A stretch of DNA of 64,000 bases from Paragordius varius (taxonomy: Eukaryota; Nematomorpha). Shown piece by piece: positions 13,045 through 25,891 of the stretch; within the stretch, counting starts at the first letter, position 1, and every line of letters starts with the position of its first letter. The stretch is taken from positions 8,742,001 to 8,806,000 of the forward strand of contig OZ176055.1 of assembly GCA_964247055.1 (NCBI GenBank), written 5' to 3'. A model generated the notes under the pieces. The model was not told the DNA's origin. It ran no database searches and saw only the letters and a program-made list of their open reading frames with translations. A program made the translations under genes and the position numbers.

Positions 13045-14830
13045 GAATAAACCCCTATACTAAAATTTTTACCTTTTTACGGGTATAAAGCCGGTTTCTT
13101 GAGTATTTTGAAAATTAGCTCCAAAACCACGCCATTTTGGTGTGGCTTCTCAGTTTTAAACTGGTAGACAGCTGCCTATAGACCTATCTGGAAAAAGCGC
13201 TGAGTTATATTCTTTGCCTTTATAGGGCAAATATTTGAAATCATCTTTCATACCATCGTCCATGGGTTATTTAAATAAATAATTCAACACTAAATAATCG
13301 TTATAGGGTGGTGGATTTTTAGGTATGGGCTCTAAATTAACGGCTAATCAAAAAACGCCTGACCTTATTTTTTACCTAGTTACTGGTAATATTTCAAGCT
13401 TTTTATAATGGCTTCATAAATTTAAAATTTCTGTAAATTAGCTCCAGAACAAGGCAATTTCTATATAGTGGCACAGTTTTTGGCGGGTAGCTCCTTACCC
13501 AAGGGCAGGTATAAAAAAGGCGTTAGGCGAAATTTTTGCTTTATATGGGGAATATCTGGAATTATCATGGATTCCATATGTACATAAAAGTTCTCGGAAA
13601 TATTGCTTCAAAACTAAAAAATCTATGGCCGCGCATTTTTTAGGCGTAAAACTTTACTTAGCGACTCATTAAAATAACCCCCTTTACTAAAGTATTTGTT
13701 TTTTTAAGGAAAAAAATATTTTCGGACCTTATTGAACTTACATAATCTCATAGGTTTTCTGAAATTTGGCCCCAAAATGGTGACACAGTTTTACGTGGGA
13801 TAGTTTCCTAACCAGGGACGAACAAAAAAACCCTGGATTAAATTTTTGCCTTAATTCGTGTAATACCTGGAATCATGATTGATTCCATATGCTCTCCTGG
13901 GATTTTCAATAATTACCTCAAAACCAAAAAGTCATTCTATGGTGGCACATTTTTCAGGGCAGGGGCTTAATTAAGGGGTAATTTTATAAAACCGCTCTAC
14001 TTAAATTTTCGCCTTTTACGGGTGATATTTCAAGCCCTTATTGAACTCATAGATAAATTTTCTAAAATTTGCCTCTAAATTCACGTATCGATATGGCGCA
14101 GTTGTTGGCGAGTAACCCCATACCCACAGGCCAATATAAAAAAGACGTTCGATAAAAAATTTTGCCTTTATAAGGAAATACCTGGAATCATCATTCATTC
14201 CATATGTTCTTAATTTTGGAAGAATGGCTTCAAACTAAAATTGTTCAATGATAGCGCAGTTTTTAGGGCGTAAAGAGCCTTAACGAAATTAAAAACTTGA
14301 CTTATATTTTTGCCTTTTTATGGGTAATATTTCAGGTCCTTATTAAACTTATGTGGCCCTTTTCTGAAAATTAACTCCTAAACAACGCAATTTCGACATG
14401 GTGGCGCAGTTTTAGGTGGGTAGCTCCCTACCCAGAGGCTAATACAAAAAAACGCTTGATTAAAATTTTGCCTTTTTACGAAAAATACGTGGAATGAGGC
14501 TTAAATTAAAAAAGCCAGCCGACTATGTTCGGCGCAATCGAATTAAAAAAAATCTTATTGGAAATCGAATGGTCCAAAATGTTTTTCGGACAATTGTCTC
14601 AAAGACACGATTTTTGTGGACTTCTGTTTTCAAAAAAAACCGTTTTTGACACGGGGGGGCCCGATCTGGGGGTCTTATTCATAAAGAGGGCGAAGCTATT
14701 ATCGGAGCATTCATTAATTATTATATTTTTTTGACGTTTGGATTTGAATGGGTCCACCGGCTTTCCGGAAACAGATCACAAAGCCACCATCTTCAATTAT
14801 TATAAATATATAGATTAAAAAAGTGTTGTA
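13045..14830. repeat. dispersed repeat, copy A, with tandem ~310-bp unit core
   Basis: Four to five diverged units begin near 13061, 13369, 13688, 14006 and 14308, each marked by a block like tttttgcctttttacgggta and two sub-blocks around gcgcagttttnggcgggtag and gattccatatgt. Each unit therefore looks like two ~155-bp halves. The right terminal part (14660-14830), containing ttggatttgaatgggtcca and a tataaatatatagatt end, is also found at 44240-44375 and inverted at 62918-63119. The left end is lost against the LINE. Apparent short ORFs inside (for example 14016-14198) are translations of the repeat. Confidence 0.8.
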
Positions 14831-16059
14831 TATGTTTTGGCGAAAAACAAGTAAACAAAACGGTTTTATCAATTATTTTAGATGAAGCAATTATAGGGCA
14901 TTTGGGACAAATCTGATTTATCTAACTACCTCCAAAAAACATATAATTTGATTTACAAAACTGTAAACAGAGTAATATGATATTTTAACTTTTAGCCATA
15001 GGATTGGATCAAAAATATATTTCATTCATTGATTTCGATTACTGCTTGATGATGCAAAATGATAAATTCATTAGCAAAGTCATCTTAGTTGCTATCCTAG
15101 AAAAGTTTTGTCTTTTTATATTACCCTATAATTTGTCTAATGATGCTGATAAGCAGCTCGTATGGAGAGTTATTGTTTTGCTTTTTATATTAGTTTACAA
15201 AATATTTTAGTGATATATTTTGGAATAAAGCATTTAGCGTTCACCAAAATAAATTACTGCAAAATATGATTTTGATAGTTATAATATGGAGCAATTACCA
15301 TAAAAGGGTAAATAATTTTTTGAAATCACTAATAAGGACCAACACCAGCATTAATTCTGAAACATTTTCCTATCAAAAAACAATATATTTCATCAGGATA
15401 TTTTTTGTGGACCCCTATTAACAAAAAGTTTTAACATGTTTTATAACTAATTATTGTAATCAAAACGAAAGTAAATACTTGACAATTCCCTAGATTTAAA
15501 AGTCCGATCTAAGTTTTCCAATTTTCAACATTTAAGTTAATCAAAAGTAGCTATCATAGATTTAAGTTTTATAATTTAAACAAATCTTATTTATTATATC
15601 ATAAACATATATAATTTAAAATTAATACTTGATTTATAATGCTAGTTATAGATTTTGACAACCGACTTATAAGTGTAAATATTTATCCTAATGCATTAAC
15701 TTTTATTAAAGCTGGTATGAGTTATTTATTTTTTTGGTATAATTTAATCGAGCTCAAATGTTAATGGCAAAAAAATTAATGATATTATTATATTCATAAT
15801 CTAAAAATTTATGATTAATCAAATTAATATAATTTTTTGTAAAAAAAATTTTCTGTATTTGATATTATAAACAACTTTGAGAAAATGATAAATACCAATT
15901 ATTGGTCGGAGAAGGTTTTTAGAGATTTTATATTATGCATAAATTATAAATTATCCTATTTAAATATAGAATTGGTATTCCAATTGATTTTTTATTGTGT
16001 TGTATTTAAAGGGTGTAATTATTTAGTTAAAATAAATTTTATATTTTTCCATATTTAAC
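14831..16059. other. A/T-rich spacer with no recognised feature
   Basis: Contains scattered poly-T/poly-A and a small T-rich reading frame at 15004-15210 without recognisable motifs. Nothing else is supportable. Confidence 0.45.
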
Positions 16060-16164
16060 ATGGCAACGAGGAGCACAACTCCAGCCGCCAATCGGTCTAC
16101 CGATACATTAAATAAAATCAAATTTTATCTAGCCAGTTATTCCGGAGAAAGAAAAAGTTTGTAA
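16060..16164 (+). CDS. possible short coding exon or small ORF, unknown function
   Basis: An ATG in the context aacATGG opens 34 codons beginning MATRSTTPAANRSTDTLNKI and ending GERKSL before TAA. The stretch stands out because its base composition is far richer in G and C than hundreds of bases on either side, which here usually marks real exons. No domain is recognised and no convincing downstream exon was found, although a GT donor could cut at about 16157. It could equally be a relic of a mobile element. It is included only as a candidate. Confidence 0.25.
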   Translation: MATRSTTPAANRSTDTLNKIKFYLASYSGERKSL

Positions 16165-17700
16165 TTTTATCTGTTTTATTAATATATATCCTATGGATAA
16201 AACTTAAAATTTTATATACTCAAAACTGTTGAAAAATAATTTCTTTGGAGGATTTTATCTTCAAATAAAAGTTAGTGGCCTAGCTAGGAAGGGGATGATC
16301 CAGGCGCCTTAGTTGAAGGGGCATTGAAAATTTAATATTTTAAAGAAATAGGCAAAAAGTTATTATTTTTAGATAAATATAAAATCACCCCTATTGTGAG
16401 TGGTCATGACCTTCAATCTTGATCAAAATTCTTCTTTAGTTTTATAAATATATTAATGTAACCAACTTTTTTATATCCTTATATATCTCGCCACTTTATC
16501 TTCGAATGCCTAACTTTCTTAACCTCAGCCTCTTCCTATCATTCAAAGAACCTACCTTCAAATATATGCTTAAATCACCAAAGTTTCAGATATTAGGATA
16601 GGATCATTATTAATTTTTGGTTAATTTACTTTTAAAAATTATATACAATCCATGCCACCCCTATGTTAAGATTATTTAAATTTATAATTGATATTATAAG
16701 AAAGACCAAATTCCAAAAAAATATTGTTTATTTTTCCTTTACCAATTTAGAACATGGCATACCATCTACATACATTATGCCGTACTTTTTTTTCTTTTTC
16801 CTTTTTTTGTTTGTCCTATAACATTTTTTGCTGCTTAATCCCAGCTTTACTCTTTTCTTCTTAAATTTAAAATATTTCTTTTATCAAATTCCATTATTCA
16901 TTAGAGAGGTATCAATTATGATTATATATCTATTTTGATGCATCTATTCTAAAGTATTTGTAATATATAAAATGAGCCACACAGCCTAAAGTATTTTAAC
17001 ATATGGCCATCAGATATATTTTATAAATCAATATTGATAAGTGAGTTAGAGTTACGTTTAAACCGGTTAAACAATTATATTGTTTGTTTTCATGGTCGTA
17101 ACGTATACGTATCATATGTATATCTATTGCCTCAACAAAAGAAAATTAAGATTATTGATCAAAATATAGTGGACCCGTTTTATAATTAAATGTTCTTCAT
17201 TAAAAAAATGGAACAGGAACCGAAATCAGAAAAGACTGACTTGGAACCGGACCCTAAAACGGTTCCGTTTTGGCTTCCTGATTTTTACTATAATAAAGCT
17301 TTAATAATTTTAAGTTTTATTCCAACCGTTCGCTTCGTAATATAATCTCAAAGGGTAGAATAGGATAATAGCTCAAGAAAAATAATTTTAATTAAATTAG
17401 TATTATCAGGAACGCCCATTAGCGGTTTTCAAAATAAAACAAAAATTGAAAGAAAATTACTGATTTGCAAAATACTGATAATCATAATACCAATTCCACT
17501 TTACTGCCCAGATAATTGTAATCCGACAACAACTACCTGCCCGGGGTCGAATTTTTAGATAATAATTTAACAACACCTCTGCCCAACAACAGAGCCGCAA
17601 TATTTTTGACAACAGCCATACAATAGAGGACCTCAATAATACGATAGGGAGTCCACAAACTAAAAATGATTTAAGAAATAAAATTGCACCATCTGCCATT
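16165..17700. other. A/T-rich spacer with no secure feature
   Basis: A G/C-richer island at 17190-17340 and another at 17500-17600 break the A/T-rich background. The first can be read as a short plus-strand peptide starting MEQEPKSEKTDLEPDPKTVP; the second may belong to the flank of the gypsy fossil. Neither is supported beyond composition. Confidence 0.35.
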
Positions 17701-17779
17701 TATTCAAGCGATGTTACTTATTTAAAGTTTAATAATAATACTCCTATAATCACTGTTTTATCAGATAGCTTCTAACCAG

Positions 17780-19880
17780 CGAATTCATTTGCCGTAATTT
17801 TTTATCTGTTTAGATAAACCACAAGTAACGGGTTTCTAAAGAATTCTTGTCGGGTACCGTCTTTCCTGTATTTTTGTGGGGGAGCTGGTTGTCGAAGGTT
17901 CCTGGGTATTATTATTTAGACTTGCGGCTGTCGGGGCAATCGGTTTGGTTTCGTCACTTGGGATCATGCTGTTTGGCTGAGATTTGGCAATTGTAACATC
18001 ATCCCTGACAGTGGTTACGTCCTCATCAGTCGTGTTACTGGAAATGGTAGTTTGTTGTTGTGGCTAATGTACTATTTGATTGGCGTGTTTTCTCACGAGT
18101 TTCTTCCGATTTTTGTCCCACACCTCCATGATCTCTCCGGTGTGCCATCCTGAACTTAGTTCATTTTTAGTCATTACTCGCTCATTAATCGCAAAACGGC
18201 GGTCGGGGGGCCGGTGCATATAGCAATCTCGCCCTACTATTTAACCAAGTTAAGGGCGTATGGGGTGTTCGCTTAAACATTTGGGCAGGGGTTTCTATAG
18301 TTGTCAAGTGTATAGAGTTTCTATACGCCCATAGGCTAGTGTTAAACGCTTCGTGGGTGGATATCGCATTATTTTTTATTCTTTTGTATTTATTTTTTAT
18401 CGTACCCACTAACCTTTCTACCGTCCCATTACTCTTAGGATGGTAGGGGGTAACCTTAATATGTTTCACCTCTAACATACTTAAGGTGGACGAGAAGTAC
18501 TCATTGCTAAAATACGAAGCGTTATCGCTAACCATCTCTCTTGCAAAAGCAAACCTTGCAAACATTTCTTCTATTTTATGGATTATATTCGCTGCGGTTA
18601 CCTTTTTCATAATAAACCCTTCTGCCCGTTTCGAGGCACTATCAATTATCAACAACCAATAATAACCGTCTACCGGTCCGGCTATATCAATATGCAAACG
18701 CTACCACACAGCAACATTATGATCCCAATGATACGTGAATTCTGAGTTACATTCGGCCTACTACGTTGGCACGATTCGCACTGACTACTGACTTTTACCG
18801 GGTCATTTTTTTTAATTCTGGCCAATAACACGTAAATCTGGCCATCGCTTTCATGGTCTCTAAGTTGTTATGACCGCTGTGTAGGTATCTCACCACCTCT
18901 TTTTGGAGGGGCTTCGGAATTATAATCCGCTCATTTAAACTTAACAAGCCATATTGATATGCCAACTCGTCTTTACGGTTTGCAAACTTTTCTAATTCTG
19001 TAGAACTCCAGTTTCAAATTCCATCTCTGCTTAACCGCAAGTTATGACAATTTAAAAATCTCAGGTATCTGGTAACCGCACCATCTTCATCATAGGCAGC
19101 GATCTCGTCCATCGGCCATCTCGAAATCAGCACTATTTTGAGCCCCCTTTTGATGACTTATTTCAAAATCGTATTCATTTATTATATTAATCCATCTTAG
19201 TATTTTAGCATTATGTATTTAAATTTTGATCTCTATTAATTAACTTTAATAAGGGTAAATGGTCAGTTAATATTACAAATTTTCTACCATATACGAAACT
19301 ATGAAACTTTCTAAACGCAAACAATATTGCTTTTAATTTTTTCTCGATAGTGGAATAACTCCGTTCGGCGTTGCTACATTTTTGTGAGGCATACGCGATC
19401 GGTATCCTTTCATCTTAACGTCATGACTTAAAATGCACCCAAATCCTAAATCTGACGCATCAGTTTCTATTATCAGTTTCCTATTAGGATTATATGGTGT
19501 TAAAAACACTTTTTCGCTTAACAAATTCTTAGCTGCTAACCAGCTTTTCTCATTTTTTCGGTCTAAGACCAACTCGTATTTTTACTAGTTAATTCATGTA
19601 AAGGACCGACTATCATTTGTAATTATAAAGCGTTCATGAAACGTCAAAAAACCTAAAAAAACTACGTAAAGACTTTTTATCTACCGGCCTTTTTAGTTCC
19701 TTGATTGCCTTGATTTTGCTTCTACATGGGCTTATACCTTTTTCCGATATTCCAATAGTTTACTTATTCTGCACCTATCATTTGTCTTAATTTGAATCTG
19801 GCCTTATCGAGACTTAATACGTTATTTAAATTGTTCATGAGCTCATTTTCCTACTTTTTAAATTGAATAGATTTTTATTT
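17780..19880 (-). mobile_element. Ty3/gypsy LTR-retrotransposon fossil (partial pol)
   Basis: Minus-strand translations show part of the RT/RNase H region (about 19330-19870, with LIIETDASDLGFGCILS) and the integrase (zinc-binding stretch about 18720-18900, catalytic core and C-terminal part about 18185-18710, with VTPYHPKSNGTVERL). The order, RNase H before integrase, is that of Ty3/gypsy elements. The 5' half (gag, protease) is not visible and no pair of terminal repeats was identified. The copy is broken in many places and looks old. Confidence 0.82.
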
Positions 19881-20159
19881 AAAGATTTTCCCTCATTTGA
19901 GGATTAGTTGAACTAAATGGCATTTTTGGAAGTTAGGAAGAGGTGAGTTCTCGTCTATTCTGAAATTATCTGTTAAATATGATAACATATATTATTACGA
20001 CATTTTTATTATTAATATTATTAAACGTATGCGTTACATAAAAAGTATGGATGACATCGTTAAAATGTTTTTTAAAAAAAACAAATATTTTGATAGCTCA
20101 ATATCCATTGTACATGGTTATTAAAGGATCCGAATTTTCACTTGTTTAATCATTTCGAC

Positions 20160-20480
20160 ACTTCAATAAAAGATCTACTTTTCATTCGTGCAAAGTCATT
20201 TTGCTACAAGAAAATGCACCGACTCACACGCTTCGATAAGAGCCGCATCCGCACTCTCCTGACCTGGCGATCTCTGGATAATACAATGTATAAATGGGTA
20301 CACCCTCGGAGAGCAACTTTAATAATTCTGACCTTAAAACTGACAAATAGTTAGTTGCCAAAAGCAATCAGTTTTTCTCGGATGATATCAAATATTGCAT
20401 GAGGGATGCCGAGACCTGCAGAACCGATATATTTAGAATATAAAAAAATATTAAATCCAAAAATACGTTTTACCAAAAAC
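20160..20480 (+). mobile_element. mariner-like transposase scrap
   Basis: Plus-strand translation across frames gives VILLQENAPTHT, a block resembling HPHSPDLA, and further on NQFFSDDIKYCMRDAE. This is the order seen in mariner transposases (LLQDNAPxH, then HPPYSPDLAPSDY, then a K.F.S.DE block). The catalytic spacing is lost, frames shift and stops intervene. It is short and terminal repeats were not found, so the assignment is moderate. Confidence 0.45.
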
Positions 20481-20489
20481 CCGGTTGAG

Positions 20490-21222
20490 AATTATGATTA
20501 AACATGTTGTAACCAGTTAGCCACCTTACCTCTCTTCAAAAAAATGCCACCAGTTCCACCAATTCCTTAAACGGTAGGGGGAAAATTTAATTATATACAA
20601 TATTAATTTAATAAATGTATTATTCAAAATTATTAAGTTTTAGGGTAACAGCTCTTTTTCGAAAAATCGCTATAACAGCGCCTATTATGTTAAATAATTT
20701 TTTTAGAGAATCAATCATAACCCCGCAATAAAATTATTTGCAATATATGGTTTTAATAAATGATTGCTCGCTTTTGTCCGGTATAATTAATATGTAACTG
20801 AAATAATTGTATCCGTGGGTATTAGTTTTTGATATCTATGCGATCCGTTAATCCACAAAACTTAATTTAATCTGTCATCCTCTTGGCAAGAACTAAAATT
20901 TTTTATAATGGATTGGAATTCCGCAGTCTTAAGTTTGCAATTAAAAAATTTATTGAATGCTCATATATTTGTGATGTGGCCCGCAATGCCATATGTGTTG
21001 GCCCCTGGTTTAAACAGATATCATTACAAATTTGTTTCAAAAATTAGATAAATACAATATTTTTTAGAAATTATAAAAAATCTAATTTTCTTATTTGATA
21101 GCGGCAACTAAAATATGATAAACATATAGCTCGAAACGTAATAAATTTAGTCAAAAATAAACATTTTTATAACTATCAGTTAATTTATATTATAAAATTA
21201 ATTTTTTTTTCTTATAAAATAT
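20490..21222. other. A/T-rich spacer downstream of CSN2
   Basis: Holds the presumed 3' flank of the CSN2 gene, which runs right to left and ends at 21223. No other feature was seen. Confidence 0.45.
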
Positions 21223-24200
21223 TTAAAGCGGTATTTTGCGAAAAATGGAAGTTTGCAAATCATTTATGCGGGAACTAAGCTCTTGTAGTGCTTTATATTT
21301 GGCATTTAAGGCGTTTTCATTAACACTAGTTTCATGATAATCAAGGAAATTGTTAGGTGGTTTAGGTGGTAAGTTATTAGATGCGGATTTTTTATTGGGA
21401 TTTTCAATTAATTTCCCATCTACTCTAATGTAAGGTGGTACAGATTCATCATCATTCTCAACTGTTGTATTGTTTGAATTGTTGTCTGGTATCTATAAAG
21501 AAAAAGATAAAGAAACATAATAAAGCTCATAATTTGGAGATAACTTTAGAATATGCAATGAAGTCATATTTGAATATTGACGGCCATTTAATAAAAAAGA
21601 TAATAGGAACAGTCAAATTCTAACTAATCAATAAAATACTTACAAAATAATTTGCATAAAAAAAGATACGTGTATGTACAATAAAGTAAACACCTACCAA
21701 TATTTTTTAATTGAATCTATACTACATCCCTGAGGTAAACTATCCAAAATAATAAAATAATATAAAGAAAAGGGAGATTGCAATAGAGACTTTTTAATTT
21801 ATCAATTTTATTGCATCGCATTCAGCCTATTAGCATAAACCAACGTATTCAAATGTTCACGGACATTGTGTAAAAAAGCATAAAGCAATCAGATTCAAAG
21901 CGGTAAAATAGCACAAAAAAGGTGTTACATTGAGACTAATTTTAGAAACAAAAATCGCAAAAACTAACGTTGTAAATCATGATTATAGGCATTTTTTACG
22001 CAAAACTAAAGTAAAACCAACCAAAATTAGAAGTTTTCCGATTGGGTCTATCTTACATTCCTCGGGCAGGATACCATCTAAAATAAGGGAAACCAACAGC
22101 TTTTCAATCTGTGCTATGCGATCTTGTCCATGCACATTCAATCTATCAGCAATGAATTCTAACTTTAGCCTTTTATACGGTTTAACTAACGTGCTCATAA
22201 GCACTTGAGTCCGTATATTTTTAAGCAATTCTTCAACATGTTCTCTTATGAAAGCATCTTCCATAATTGTTGTCCGAGTAATTGGTTGTTCTATACAGAA
22301 TATATTATTTAAAAATAAAGACATAGAGTAAAAATAATTTGAAAATCATCATTTTTTTATTATTGCCTGTTGTTTTGGGTTGCAAAATATGGACTGTAAA
22401 AGTTGGTAAGACATTTAATTCTATAATTCAAAGTTTCCCATTTTATAGCGAAAATATCAAAAATCAAATATTATTTTCTTTATAAAAAAACATTTGTCTT
22501 CTAGTTTTTACGTTATATAATTTATATATAATAATTGCTTGTTAAATTTGTATAATAGATATATTATTGCGATAACAAAAACAATTTTTAGTAAAATTTT
22601 AAAATATGGGTGGAAACGTAATGTATTGGCTAATCTAGGTATTAATTTTTTCGAAAAATATAAATCATAAATTTGAATATATTTTTTATTTTCTCAGTAT
22701 TTATACACAATACCCCATTTCCAGATTCATTGAAACACCTGTTAATCGAAAGTGTAATAGGATAATTGTTTTATAAAATAATAAATTTCATACATGTATT
22801 TTAATATTTACCATGCGTTTTTTATCAATATTCAATTTTTCCCGAAAAAATAAATTATAATTTCAAAAGAATAACCTTTCAAAAAATGATAAAACAAAAT
22901 ATTTTTAAATTTAACTTTACATTAAAATAATTATATTACAAAAACCTGATTGAGACGTGGAGGAAGCCAAGGTATCGTTATTTAGCACAGATTCAAACTT
23001 AACAATGTCCCCATTTTGATATGCATCGACCAGATCTGTCATAGCAATAATTTCAGGGTCATCTTTGTATGGTTTAGTTTCCTGGATAATGTACAACATT
23101 ATTTTGTATGTTATTATCAATAAGATACCTATAAAATTAAAAAAACTTATCAAAAAAGTTGGAATTTTCGTAAAAATAACTTTCGTTCATGACTTTTATT
23201 TGGTGTTATTTATGCGCATAAATGATAAAATTATTTTTTTACCTTTGCAAATATTTAAACACAATTTAAATCTAGCCATGTTATAACTAATTATTATAAA
23301 AAATTTGCACGGAATTTTTTTGCAAAAGAATTTTTTAAGACAAGTGAACGATGTAAACTTTGATTGTAAATATTAACCGTTCTTACTCCATATCATGATA
23401 ACAAAATTCACAATTAAAAAAATAAAATATTATGATCTCTAATAATTCCACTAAACACAACCAATATTTATGAATAATAAATCCCAGCAAAATAAAAGAA
23501 TATCAATAAATATTGTATATACTATCAACAATCATATTAATATTATTACATTTTCAAAATTAATAAAAGTGAAATATAATTGATATCACGTTATAAACAT
23601 AGGTGGTAAAAATGGTTATTTTTATTTTTTGGGTTTAAGCATTTGATGATTTCGCTAAAAGATGTGACAATATATATAGATCTAACTATATGCCAAATGA
23701 CAGGATTTTTAAAGTTTTAAGGGAGTGTTAAAATAAAAAAGTAAGAATGAAATATAGTTACCTGAGATTCAAAAGGGTTAATATCACTTTTGAGTAACAT
23801 GTTTGTTAGGACTAAATATTTCAGACAAGTAAGTCGTCTGATACTCCCTGCTTCGTCGTAATTTTTAAAGGCCTCAAAAAAATCGACAAACGCTTTCTCA
23901 TACTCCTGTTCACGTAAGTGCATTTTGCCTTAAAATATTGTAAAAATGTGTAATCTAACCTCCACATTCCCTTATAACACCCATAATTAATGGGTGAGGG
24001 ATGGCTGATTTGATTTGCAAACAATTTTCGTAAAGTTGTTTCAATTTTTTATTGTTCTTCTGTGCCGTGTATACTTGAATCTCCAAAGCGTATATTTCCA
24101 GGAGTTGAGTCCCTAAAAACATTTTTAAAAAAAATATACCCTTTTTCAAATCATCTTCTCCCTCATCCGTTAAACAACTTTGATGGAGTTGACGAATAAT

Positions 24201-24737
24201 TTTAAAAACTTTGGCATAATCGCCTTGATCAAAATATAATTTTCCCAATTTGGTGTTAGTTTTGAACCAAAGCCGTTCGTTTCTTGCCTCTTTTAGCGCT
24301 TTTAATGTTTCTTCATAAAATTCTTGCAATAAATTTATTTTGCTTTGTGAATCATTTTTAGAAAGATTATAAGTTGATATTAAATCCAAAATCGAGTTTA
24401 TAGATTTTTCAGAATAATTTCGCGTAACAGCGTTCTTTATATAGGTTAAAAGCTTCTTATAACATGTCATCATATTCTCGTAATCTCCTTGTTGAAAGTA
24501 TATTTTTATCATTTGTTTCAAGGTTTTGAATCCCCATTCACTTTTATCTTCGCCTTCCATAGCAATAACTTTTTTAAAGCTATCAAGGGCCTTGACGTAA
24601 CTTTCCTCTTTTAGGGCTTTGGAATTATAATATTGATTCTCTAAATCGACATCTGGCTCTTCGGCAGATTCCTCCGAATACTGTAAATCATATTCCTCAT
24701 CGTCATCTACCATAAAATCTTGTGGATCCGACGACAT
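21223..24737 (-). CDS. CSN2: COP9 signalosome complex subunit 2 (CSN2/Alien), complete, six exons
   Basis: Subunit of the COP9 signalosome, which removes Nedd8 from cullin-RING ubiquitin ligases; CSN2 helps dock the cullin. Exons: 24140-24737, 23960-24112, 23762-23928, 22946-23081, 22022-22290, 21223-21492, summing to 530 codons plus stop. Conserved blocks include the acidic N-terminus ending [95 protein letters not shown], the helical repeats, and the PCI region [18 protein letters not shown]. Two introns are only 27 and 31 bases. The last exon carries an Asn/Pro-rich stretch before a C-terminal helix ([20 protein letters not shown]) that aligns with the usual tail; this explains most of the excess over the human length (about 443). 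Last-exon assignment is inferred from phase, position and that helix. Confidence 0.95.
23929..23959 (-). other. 31-base intron 2 of CSN2
   Basis: Minus strand GTTAGATTAC...ATTTTAAG, phase 1. Removal joins IRECGG to [13 protein letters not shown] as in other CSN2 proteins. Retention shifts the frame and meets an in-frame TAA at its end, so splicing is required. Confidence 0.9.
24113..24139 (-). other. 27-base intron 1 of CSN2 (or 9-residue insertion)
   Basis: Minus strand GTATAT...TTTTTAG, phase 1, removed to restore the conserved join [18 protein letters not shown]. It is a multiple of three with no in-frame stop; retention would insert nine residues (IFFLKMFLG type, hydrophobic) in a helix that is otherwise conserved without a gap. 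Splicing is therefore inferred from conservation and GT-AG ends. Confidence 0.75.
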
Positions 24738-24936
24738 CGTGCTGTATGAACAGCTTTTTTAAAATGTGACTAAATATCCACCTGATTAACAATACACACA
24801 GTGAGAAACCTTTTTTATTTTTTTTCACATTTTAACTATGTTTAAGTAAGAAAAGATAAGGCAATTACTAAATTACAATTTTTCTTACTTTACATTCGTC
24901 CGAAATTTGGAGGTATAAAAAACTTAAAATATATAT
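24738..24936 (-). promoter_or_regulatory. presumed CSN2 promoter and 5' UTR
   Basis: The short stretch between the CSN2 start codon and the palindromic element. No TATA box or other motif is clear; the role is inferred from position only. Confidence 0.3.
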
Positions 24937-25509
24937 TCTGATTTGAAAGTCCCAAATTTTTTTGCTCTTCTATAATGAACGAGTAAAACACAAAAATGCC
25001 GAGATTGCCGATTATGCTAAATTTATCTCAAAATATTTTTAAAAAATGCATACTTTTTTAAAAAAAGCGAAATTTTGTTGAAGCGTACTTCATCCTATTC
25101 TGAGTCATGATGGAAATGGTTTACAAACGATACATAAAAACACTTTTTCTTAATAACTTAATGATGCTGAACATATCTATCACCTCAAAGTTAAGATCCA
25201 TCTCAATTTAAAGGTTCATTTGATATTCCTGATGTGTAAATATTCAGCATCATCGAATTCTATAAAAAAAGTGTTTTTATAATGTCATAAAACGTTAAAA
25301 ACCATTTCCATCATGCGATTGTATGAAGTATGTAAAAAAATTCGCTAATTAAATTTTGAAATAGAAAATTTTCAAAAAAAATAGTTGATGTCAAAATTTA
25401 ACATATATTTAAATTTTGGATCGCGCAAGCTTGTATTTTTATATTTTAAGATACTAGCCCATTTTATAAGAACAAAAAAAATGGAGACATTCGAAGCTCC
25501 CATCAAAAA
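24937..25509. mobile_element. second copy of the palindromic element
   Basis: Shares with the copy at 8189-8831 the blocks aaaatgccgaga, gagtcatgatggaaa, a mirrored ccatttccatcatgcg... tatgaagta arm, and a right end cattcgaagctcccatca. The centre is symmetrical around about 25205: gatgctgaacatatc is mirrored by aatattcagcatcat. It lies about 200 bp upstream of CSN2, so it could influence that promoter. The left end is poorly defined. Confidence 0.6.
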
Positions 25510-25891
25510 ATTTATTTTTTTAGAAATATTGTTTTCCTTTTTTATGTTTATTATTTAGCGATATTTATTTGAATAAGACATTAGCTTACAAAAAAATTAT
25601 TTAATAATATGTGAGTAAATTTTGCCATTTTCTGATATGTAGCGCTTGCCAAATAACGGTAAATAACCTTTATAAATGGTTTGTAAGCCACAAAACCAAA
25701 AGAATGGGATTCCTGATACATTTTTCTATCAGAATATATTTATTATATCAAGATATTTATTTACCCCTGATTTTGTACACTGTGTAATTTAAAATAAAAA
25801 ATGTGCGCAAATGCCGTTTAGATATGGAGTTAGCAAAAAGTTTTCTAAATTACTCGTAAGGGCCAAAACAAAAATACCATAATAATCGTGA
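25510..25891. other. A/T-rich spacer with no recognised feature
   Basis: Between the palindromic element and the possible gene at 25892. Nothing is recognised. Confidence 0.4.

Noticed and set aside
17457-17699. 80-codon minus-strand ORF beside the gypsy fossil
   Set aside because: No retroelement or host motif is recognisable; treated as chance in a G/C-richer island.
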